DNA from: Haplosporangium gracile
Lineage: Eukaryota > Mortierellomycota > Mortierellomycetes > Mortierellales > Mortierellaceae
DNA: 27,545 nt
Direction: 5' to 3'
Assembly (NCBI GenBank): GCA_015499985.1
Contig: JAAAUF010000042.1
Location: forward strand, 1 to 27,545
The notes beneath the pieces were generated by a model. That model had not been told where the DNA came from, made no database searches, and worked only from the letters and a program-made list of their open reading frames with translations. The position numbers were made by a program, and so were the translations under genes. Every line of letters starts with the position of its first letter. The first letter of the stretch is position 1. Of the stretch, positions 1 to 8,299 are shown piece after piece.

Positions 1-802
1 GGGGGGGGGGGGGGGGATGCAATATGATCAAACACAACAAGGAGGTCGGGGATTTGCATTGTCACAGTGGCGTAAAGAGGTTCTGTAGAGTGGCAAAGTG
101 CTAATTGCTCTGGATGCACAGATGCACGTCATGCATTAAAGTGTTTCTGCCTTTTCCTTCCCCTTTTCCTTTTTCCTTTTCCTTTTTCTTTTGACTTTGT
201 TGTGAATGCAATAACCGACCCATGCAACATGCAACGACAAAGGAAAAGGGTCAAAAGGGAAGTGCTGGGCGGATCGGGGTCAGGGGACATGAGATGGAGA
301 CAAGAAGGAGGGAGGGAAAGAGAAAGAGGGGCTGCTTTGAAGGTTGCAAAATTATTTGCATTCATTTATAGACCATGAGCTATTATCTTGACTCTCCTAG
401 TATATCGCCCCTTCGCCCCCCTACTGAGAGTGTAAGCTGGGACCTTGACAGAGAGTGAGTGAGACCGATACGGTGCAACGGTCCATCCCCCTGAATGAAA
501 ACGATCAGAATAAATCATTTGTTGTCTTTTTACTCTTTTTTTCCCCTTCGTCTTCTCGTCTCTTATTTCTTTTCCGCTTCCTTTTCTTCTTTTGTGCTTC
601 TCTTCTTTACTTTTCACTCTTCACTCCCTCTCTCTTCCCATAATCCTCTTACACTTACTTTGACTGGCACCTTCCTGTTCCTCTTTACCCTCTCACCATA
701 GCTTAGTCTGATTTTTGCATCCTCTCCCATCTCTACCTTCTTTCACTCATCCCTCGATCAAGAGAATAATAACATCAGGATATACACAAACAAGATCTAC
801 AA
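1..802. promoter_or_regulatory. Contig edge and pyrimidine-rich 5' region of the PPxY membrane protein gene
   Basis: No gene is supported here. The first 16 bases are all G, more likely a contig-edge artefact than biology. A pure C/T stretch lies at about 143-193, and a second longer T/C-rich stretch at about 525-645. The second sits 160-280 bases before the ATG at 803 and has the same coding-strand polarity as the tracts before most other multi-exon genes in the window. Short open frames here are low complexity and have no recognisable protein features. Confidence 0.4.
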
Positions 803-1591
803 ATGGCCCCACAATCACGAGTAACAGGCGACGTTAATTCACCAGACATCATCCCCATCACAGGCTTTGTCTCCTTCTCCTCTCCTACACCCTCTTCGAC
901 ACCCTCCTCGGCATCCTCACCTCATGACAGCAGCAGTGGCAATAATAATAACAATAATCTGAATACAAATGGAGGATTGGAAGCCTCGGGAACGTATATC
1001 TACATGATTATGAGCGTTTCGATCCTCGTCACCGTTGTCTTCTTTACTCGAGTCTGTCTTGCCAAGCGCAGAGAGAAGGAGCGACGGCTGAAGGATCTTG
1101 AGTGCGAAGGTAAAAACATGCCTTTTTTCATTTAAAAAAAACAACGCCATTGTGAAGTCGTTTGTTTTGCATGATGGTGTTTGCAAACAAACAAACAAAA
1201 AAAAAATTAACAGCAAAGCCTTACCATCCTTGTTTCACTTGTCTGCTTGCACGAAATAATAATAGTGCCACCAGGGTATGAGTTTCATCTGACAGACATT
1301 GCTTTGTACAATGCTCGTGCGCTGGGTGCTGATCAGAATAACAGCAGTTCACCTGTCACATACATCCCTGTCACCCCCAATACCGCCTCTTCTTCCACTG
1401 CAGGCATTCAACCACCCCCTCCAGCAGCGCGGGCTGGTGGAAACTCTACTGTCCTGGCAAATCCGCCCTCGTACGAGTCCCTTCAAGCTGACTGCTCTTT
1501 CACGGATGCTTCTGCGTCTGTCCCTTCCAATTCTTCGCCATTGTCGGCTTGTTCCTCTTCTTCACATCTATCTCCTCGTGCTTCCAACTAA
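803..1591 (+). CDS. Small single-pass membrane protein with two PPxY motifs (2 exons)
   Basis: Exons 803-1109 and 1266-1591; the intron (1110-1265) starts GTAAAA and ends TAG, and joining gives 210 residues with a clean frame. Residues 1-62 are rich in Ser, Pro, Thr and Asn, with no cleavable signal peptide. A hydrophobic segment at about 64-84 is followed by a basic stretch (KRREKERR at about 89-96), so by the positive-inside rule the C-terminus should be cytosolic and the Ser-rich N-terminus lumenal or extracellular. The cytosolic part carries PPGY (104-107), completed just after the splice junction, and PPSY (169-172). PPxY is the known ligand of WW domains of Nedd4/Rsp5 ubiquitin ligases. 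I do not recognise a named family. A role as a ligase adaptor or cargo, as in yeast Sna3 or Bsd2, is inference from motif and topology only. Confidence 0.7.
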
Positions 1592-1779
1592 TACATTTAT
1601 AAAACCACACAAACACCACCCGAATAATAATAATAAAAAGACATCTATGTACCATACAACGTATCTTTGTCCTTGTCCTTGTGGAGAGTGAGAAGTAGAA
1701 TGCTAACTACGACTGTGTCTTTTTTTTTTTCTTCTTTTTTTAAAGATTAATTTTTGAGCCCAGGACGTGCACCGGTAAA

Positions 1780-2222
1780 AAGGGATACGGCCCGGGCTTT
1801 GACTTGGACATTAAGGAGATTACCCCATTCTCGGACTACTGAGGTGCGTCTGGCCAGATACTGCAGCTGACCCCAAGAATGCTTCTCATGACTTGAACAC
1901 CTGAACCTTCTCTCGCACGGGATGGAAATGGATGAAAGTTGAGATGGGTCGGTGGACATGCAAAAACCTGGCAATCCATTACACTAGGATCAAGGGTCTC
2001 GACACCAAGAGCAAGGTCCTCAAAGCGATCGCGTTTTGGCCCAAAGGATGTTGGAGGCGTTGGAGGGTGGAGGCAGAAACTCTGGCGGATGAAGAGGAAG
2101 AGGAAGAGGAGGAGCAAGACATGACTGAAATCTTGATTAAGGCACGTGTCGCTCATTATCTTCTCAAGTTTAAAACCCTCTGGTGAGTCTGGCTGGGATA
2201 CCAAACATGGGCACCAACCTAG
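1780..2222 (+). pseudogene. Relic of a type A F-box-like gene (C-terminal part only)
   Basis: Translation across frames matches the C-terminal third of the intact gene at 17923-19347. From about 1785 one reads GFDLDIKE then an in-frame stop, followed by SGQILQLTPR, matching the KEEVVP...SGRFIQLIPR region. After a frameshift near 1930 comes RWTCKNL...IKGLDTK, then KVLKAIAFWPKGCWRRW, ending LW-stop-VWLGYQTWAPT before a TAG at 2220-2222. The intact paralogue has LWWVWLGYQTWTPI, so the internal TGA (2184-2186) replaces a Trp codon. The F-box end and middle are missing. An expanded GAAGAG tract (about 2090-2120) lies where the paralogue has its Glu-rich segment. This is a degraded duplicate with no likely product. 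Confidence 0.85.
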
Positions 2223-2506
2223 AAGAGAACATCCACGACCAACCCTTTCGAATTATTCACTACTAATCGCAGATCCATTCACACACCCATTACTTTTAGT
2301 TTGGTTTGATCTTCAGTGACAAAAATGAATAATGAATAAAAAAATGTTCACGTAATTGTAGGCGAGGTAGCTTGCATGAAGGTAGGTTTTGGGCTCAAGC
2401 CGCGCATTGACTTTCGAAACATGTGTGGATTTTTTTTTTTTTTTACAATTTTAATTAATGTATGGATTTCTTGTCAAAGTAAAACCAGACAAATGCTCAA
2501 CTAAAA

Positions 2507-5490
2507 TTATGTGATGGGGACTTTGATTTGATCGTCTGGCCTGGGAGGGCCATACAAGTCCGATCCCTGAGGCATGCCATGTTGCACCATTGGAATGGGC
2601 ATAGGAACCGGCATAGAATGCTGGTGGTGGCCATTATGCGCAACAGGATACGGGTCAGGGAGGAGTGGCGGAATCACCATTGGCCTATGCTGTTGTTGTT
2701 GGTGATGCTGCAAGGGCAACTCTGGTGCTGACATACTAATAGAATTCGTTTCCGGGGCTGAAGTTGAGACGACAAAGGTCTTGGGCCTGTTTACACGGGT
2801 AACCTTATGCTTTGGTGGCGGTAATGAAGACAGTGCCTTGAACGATGCTGTGGGCTGTGGGCGATAGCTTCCTGCTGCAGCGGGGGAGGTCGACAACAAT
2901 GATGGCGCGTGGTTCTCTGTGGCAGGTGATGGCTGGTGTTGTTGTGGGTATGATGGCGAAGGGTTATGGGGTCGTGGCACTGGCAGTGGTACTGTGTTAG
3001 CTCGAGGTGGGGTAGGCAGTTCTGGTCGTGGCATTAGATGATGTCCGTGGGCCTGGAGGTGAGGCATACTAGGCAATGTAGGCGCATGTTGCACAAAAGT
3101 ATGGAGTGGCTCCTCAAGATGTTGCTGTTTCTGATAAAGCTGCTGGTGATGAGGCGGATAATGGTGCGGTTGTGGCTGAGGAAGTGGGTGAGGCTGCTGA
3201 TGGTGTTGTTGTGGCCACTGAGCGTGCTGGTGCTGGTTGTTTTGATGTTGATTATGCTGAGGTTGGTAGATTGGGTATTGATGAGCAACAACATGAGGAT
3301 CGCCATGGTTAGGATAGTTGGCCGAGCTATGTTCCCTCGTTGTCTGAGGCACGCCTCCATGGTGCTGTCCAGTGTGGTTTCCGCCATCTTCAATAATAGC
3401 TTGCGCGGTGTTGACTCTTTGAGGTGGGGAATGGTCCAAAGGCGTTGATGTCACGGATACTGCTGTCGAAACACTGGCCTCAGTTGTAGGTGGAGAATGA
3501 GTCAGAGTTGCATCAATGCTAGGAATTGTTGAAAAATATGAGTGGTTTCCCCGAGTTCCCGGTGGAGGGTCCTTGTAAGGCGAGGTCAAAGGTGTTGGAG
3601 GCAATGGCCTATCAGCAGACTCAGAAGCAAGGACCGACGATGTGGTGTCAGATAGAACAGGGCTGCCACTGAGTGTCGATGGTCTGGAGGGTTTTGGAGG
3701 TGTAGACGCCCTTGGTCCTGACGACAATGGTTGTGGTGTAGGAATGGATGGCAGGGGTCGCGCTACTCTGCCCAGGATGGATCGCTTATGGTCCTGTGCA
3801 GCCTGCAATGTCGCTATAAGCACTTTCTCAATCTCCTCGCGGCCCAAAATAGTCGCAAAGTCCAGGGCTTTTGCAATTAATGTAGAATGAAGGAAGGCAC
3901 GTTAGGGAAAAGGACATCCAATAAGTACGCGCTCGTATTTCATAATGAGGTTTGAGGGTGTACCTGTGAGACCGTTAGGGTCTCGAGTGAAGACTTCACT
4001 CTCGCCGGTGATAGCACAGCTCTGAAATGTCCCGAGTAAATGACGGGCAAGCTCTCGCACAAGGGTCTTCAGACCCAGAACGACTGCCAAATGCAGCATA
4101 TCATGACCGTCCTGGGTGACATTTCTTATTATATCCATACCCTCGTCCGAGATCAAGTCGCGCCCGTCGCACAGCATGTAGATGACGCCGAGTGCCAGGT
4201 GCTCAGATCGTGCCACTGTTGGGGGTTTATCAAGGTTCAACAACGCCAGGGTCCTCTGCCGTGCCTAGAGTGTAAAAGAAGAGAAACCTTGGATTAATCG
4301 GTTATCCCGGGAGATATACAAAACCATAAAATAAAAATACGATGATGCCACATGTATAGAGCTTACAGTGCGTTCTGTCTCGATGCCTAAATCTGCGGTT
4401 AGCGAGGCATGAATGAGCTGGCGGTGAAGTCCTATAATGATGTGGAGTAGTTCCGTCTCGGAATCTAAAAGTATTTTAAGGCACGTATGGATCCGCAATG
4501 ACGAATGAGAAAGTGGACGTGAATACGATAGGGCAGATGGACATCCCAAACGAGTAAAGTTACAATTAGACACCATGAAACAATGAATGTTTTGGGGTGG
4601 GCCTTAAAATGCATAAAACCGAACTATTAATATCGACCACTTGTCTGTGCGTTCGTTTGTCACCATTACATACCTTCGACAGCAACCATGTCAAAAGCAA
4701 TGACAGGATCGGAAGTATCCTTTATGCCACTCTCACAGGTAAGCGTCACCGAGAGCTGTAGTGTCTTGGGTGTGAGTGTGGTCGCGGATGTGGTTGTGGA
4801 TGTGGATATGGCTGAGGTGCTGGCTGTGGAGGACGACGCCCAGTCGAGCAAGTTGGGGACGATAAACTCCATTTCCGTGTTCTTGAGGACTCGAGGTGTG
4901 ACAATTTTTGGTTCGAAAATCCCGCTTTCGCCCAATGACGAGCATGCAATGATCACTTGTACTCCGGCTGTGGTATTTCATTCGCAAGAGAGAGACAGAG
5001 AGAGAGAGAGAAAGTAACAAAAAGATATCAGGACTGAGCTTCTGCATTGTTGCGCCTGATCGAATTCTTGCTCCTAAGAGAGCCCTTATGTTAGTTTACC
5101 TCGAAAGTTGTCACCGGTGAGGAGGATGGTTGAGCCACCACGGATGGGGACCGTACGATGGGAGACCGAGTTGAGGGAGAGAGGGAAGTGACCGTGTTCA
5201 GCCCATGCGTCGGAGACGGATCCCTGAATAGTGGTGGCGCCAGTCGGTTGAACAGCAGTGTTTGAGTCTGACTTGCCCTGGGGGTTCTGAGGTTGGTTTG
5301 TCCTTGGTGGGTTTGGTGGGTTCAGAGTGTGCGAGGACGAAGAAGAGGAAGAAGAGGAGGTGACAGAGTTGTTGTTGTGGGAGTAGAAGTGAGGGGTCGA
5401 GTCATGGTAGGAGTTGTTTGCATGGGCATCTAGACCAGCTGTTGCCGAGTGTGACGAAGGGGAGGAGGTGTGTGAAGGAGAATGTGACAT
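2507..5490 (-). CDS. IPT/TIG plus ankyrin repeat protein with Pro/Gln/His-rich tail (5 exons)
   Basis: Exons in transcript order: 5490-5100, 4967-4674, 4464-4367, 4264-3964, 3867-2507. All introns are GT/AG and the product is 814 residues. The ATG is immediately preceded by an in-frame TAA, which fixes the start. Residues 1-110 are Ser/Asn/Pro-rich. About 112-228 resemble an IPT/TIG immunoglobulin-like fold (GGSTILLTGDNF, EMEFIVPNLL, SDPVIAFDMV). Ankyrin-like repeats follow at about 312-341 (DGHDMLHLAVVLG) and 356-380 (DPNGLTALDFATILGREE). Residues 390-814 are rich in Pro, Gln and His. TIG followed by ankyrin is the arrangement of yeast Spt23/Mga2, ER-anchored regulators of fatty-acid desaturase, and of CAMTA factors. 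Unlike Mga2 I see no C-terminal membrane segment, and unlike CAMTA no CG-1 or IQ motif. A transcription regulator is the best guess; target genes are unknown. It shares its promoter region with PDX1. Confidence 0.8.
4987..5013. repeat. (GA)n microsatellite in intron 1 of the TIG/ankyrin gene
   Basis: Near-perfect GA dinucleotide repeat on the + strand, with one C interruption. On the transcribed minus strand it reads (CT)n and lies about 20 bases upstream of the intron's 3' splice site (4968), where a polypyrimidine tract is expected. Confidence 0.85.
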
Positions 5491-6443
5491 TTAGGCAGTG
5501 AGAAGAAATATAAAAGAGGGTGGAGGGTGAAGGGATGGCAATGAAGAAAAGAAGAGAGGAATGCGAAGGGAAGAGAGGAATGCGAAGGAAAGAAAGGAAG
5601 AAAGAGAGGCGTAGTGTGTGGTGGAGTAAAGACAGAAGAAGAACAAAGTGGCTCTAGGTTTGAGACAAGGGTAGGAAGAGAGTGTGGAAACTGGAAAGGG
5701 ATGCAGAGGGAGAGAAAGACAGATGGAACATGAGAGCATTGATTTTGATTCAACAGCATTAATTAATCAAGAAAACGTGTGAGCCACGATTTGCAACACA
5801 GAGAGAACAACAGAACGCACACTCACAACTCATCACATAGAATGTGCTCAACCGTTACTCGGCTGTCTTTTAGTCCCGCCACACCATCATCTTCTCCTTC
5901 CATCGTTCACCACTTTCTCTGAAGGGTCTCTCTATATGTGTCTGCTGGGGCAATTGAAAGGTCAACTGGAGACCCACTTAACCCAGTAGAATATGCATTG
6001 TTAATAAACACTGCATGCAGATCAATTGATCCTAGAAGATTGATACCTGCACGCTCCTTTCTTATTTATTCTTTTTCGGAGAAAGAGGCATAGAAAGGAA
6101 GTTTGAGTTGTTCCCTCGCAACCTTCTAACTCACATCCTGTTTTGCCCGCGACTTTGCTCGTTGTGGCCTCGAACAGAGCGAGTGAGTCTCAAATTCAGT
6201 TTGCAAGAAATGAAGAAAAGAGAGTCTCTTTTTGTCATTTGTGGCTTACGCTCCGAAGACAGTGTGTGATCCAGCCAATCAAATCACAAGAAGCTCTGTT
6301 TTCCCCATGTTTTTTCACAAATGAGTGAAAGATGACTCCTTTGTTCGTTTATTTCAACAGCCGGTCGTCGTTTTCGCTCTTTTTTCTTTTTCCTTCTTCT
6401 TGTTTCCCCACCCTCTTTCCACCAACCACCACTCACACCAACC
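5491..6443. promoter_or_regulatory. Divergent promoter between the TIG/ankyrin gene and PDX1
   Basis: About 950 bases separate the two start codons. Next to the minus-strand gene, about 5500-5740 is almost all purine on +, i.e. pyrimidine on its coding strand, with a TATA-like TTTATATTT about 25 bases before its ATG. Next to PDX1, about 6370-6421 is pyrimidine-rich and runs into a CA-rich leader before the ATG at 6444. ATGACTCCT at 6332-6340 and TGAGTC at 6184-6189 resemble the Gcn4 core (TGACTC in either orientation). Yeast SNZ1, the PDX1 counterpart, is Gcn4-responsive, but such short matches are weak evidence alone. No gene is supported in between. Confidence 0.45.
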
Positions 6444-8067
6444 ATGACTTTCGCTGCCCCCACCAACTTGGTTCCCGCCCAAGAGTCCACCCCCGCCCCC
6501 GAGGTCGCCTCCTTCAACGTCAAGGCCGGTCTCGCTCAGATGCTCAAGGTACTTTTTTTTTTCTTTTTCATTTTCTTTTATGTTCTTTTCAAGAACAGCA
6601 GCAGCGAAAGCAACTGGAACAGACAGAAGGAAGGAAAAGGAACAAAAAAGAAAGTGGAGGCAGCTTGATGTAACTTGAATTAGACTCATTAACTTCACTT
6701 TCCCTCTCATTCCAAAACATAAAACAAACAACAAATTCAAATAGGGAGGAGTCATCATGGATGTCATCAACGTCGAGCAAGCTCTTATTGCCGAGGCTGC
6801 CGGTGCCTGCGCCGTCATGGCCTTGGAGCGTGTCCCCGCCGATATTCGCAAGAACGGTATGTTGTTTTTCTTGCCATTAGTGCTATGGATTAGAATTCTT
6901 TATGAGGAACAGCGCTTTTTTTTTTTTAAGTGCGATCTATTCCACTTCTGCGCTTTTGCCCTTCGATTCGCAAAACAAAACTCGATCTGACCTTGTTTGC
7001 TGTTTGTTATTTGGCCATGTTCCGGACTTATTTATATTCCTCGGACGAATAGGCGGTGTTGCGCGTATGTCTGACCCCAGAATGATCCGTGAGATCATCA
7101 ACGCCGTCTCCATTCCCGTCATGGCTAAGGTCCGCATCGGACACATCGTCGAGGCTCAGGTAAACAACAAGCAATGGCTTTTAACAAGTTCATGCTTCGA
7201 AAAAGAATGTGGCACAAATAAGACCAGACCACAGATCGGAACAGAAATGACCAAGAGCGGTCAGTTGACAGGGAAACTCATTCAGGGAAAAGGAACAAAA
7301 AAGAAGATTCAGACAATGAGAAAGACAGACAGACAAATCGATCCAGAGCGGGCAACAACGGCAATCAAGTGAAGGAGTCATCCAGATCAAAGAATCCTAG
7401 ATTCTTATTCCGCTTTTCTATTCCTCCTCCCTCATCAATTCTCCCGGCCATATAGATCATTGAGTCCCTCGGAGTTGATTACATTGACGAGTCCGAGGTC
7501 TTGACCCCCGCTGATGAGTCTAACCACATCAACAAGCACGACTACAAAGTTCCCTTCGTCTGTGGCTGCAAGAACCTCGGTGAGGCTCTCCGTCGCATCA
7601 ACGAGGGTGCTGCCATGATCCGCACCAAGGGTGAGGCCGGTACCGGTAACGTTGTCGAGGCCGTCCGCCACTGCCGCACCGTCAAGGCCGAGATCCGCAA
7701 GGCCCAGTTGATGGATGACTCTGAGCTCTTCACCTACGCTAAGGAGATCCAGGCTCCCTACCACTTGCTCAAGGAGACCGCCAAGCTCGGACGCTTGCCC
7801 GTCGTCAACTTTGCTGCCGGCGGTGTTGCCACCCCCGCTGACGCTGCCTTGATGATGCAGCTCGGATGCGACGGTGTCTTTGTCGGTTCCGGTATCTTCA
7901 AGTCTGGTGACCCAGCCAAGCGTGCCCGTGCTATTGTCCAGGCTGTTACTCACTACAAGGACCCCAAGGTTCTTGCTGAGGTCTCTGAGGATCTCGGTGA
8001 GGCCATGGTTGGTATCAATATCTCTGAGATTCCCCAGGACCAGCTTTATGCCAGCCGTGGCTGGTAA
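6444..8067 (+). CDS. PDX1: Pyridoxal 5'-phosphate synthase, PdxS/SNZ subunit (4 exons)
   Basis: Exons 6444-6548, 6745-6856, 7053-7159 and 7456-8067 give 311 residues. It makes vitamin B6 as pyridoxal phosphate from ribose 5-phosphate, glyceraldehyde 3-phosphate and ammonia, the ammonia coming from the PDX2/SNO glutaminase. The (beta/alpha)8 fold is recognisable throughout: [13 protein letters not shown] from residue 36, MAKVRIGH around 96-103, [10 protein letters not shown] around 163-172, and the phosphate-binding [13 protein letters not shown] and [12 protein letters not shown]. Catalytic residues are present: D41, K98 and K166, at exactly the spacings of Asp24, Lys81 and Lys149 in Bacillus subtilis PdxS. 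Codon use is strongly biased to C-ending codons, unlike the neighbours, as expected for a highly expressed enzyme. The N-terminal ~20 residues (Ala/Pro-rich) lie outside the conserved core. PDX2 is not in this window. Identification is secure. Confidence 0.97.
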
Positions 8068-8299
8068 ACAATTCTTACTAGTCGGTCCCTTTTGTCTTTC
8101 TAGTTTCTTTTTGTTTATCTTTTTGTACATTCATTCTCTTCTTGCTTTGATATCCATTTCTTGCATTCACGCACACACCTATATTAAAATTTAAACCAGC
8201 ATTGGTGCCAACAAACAAACAAACAAACAAACAACACACTTTGCCATAAGAGACCTGTGACTGCTTACCATTTACCACTAGGACCACCGAGATATCAGC
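8068..8299. repeat. Short intergenic region with an (ACAA)n microsatellite
   Basis: 232 bases separate the PDX1 stop from the next ATG. It holds the T-rich PDX1 3' region and about six tandem ACAA units at roughly 8210-8234. This must serve as both the PDX1 terminator and the promoter of the F-box gene; I see no clear AATAAA. Confidence 0.6.

Noticed and set aside
3038..3448. 136-codon plus-strand frame opposite the Pro/Gln/His tail of the TIG/ankyrin gene
   Set aside because: Antisense of CAN-type repeats gives Leu/Val/Met-rich frames by chance.
7435..8130. 231-codon minus-strand open frame opposite PDX1 exon 4
   Set aside because: Antisense shadow of a strongly conserved and codon-biased gene; it has no recognisable domain and its composition follows the PDX1 codons.
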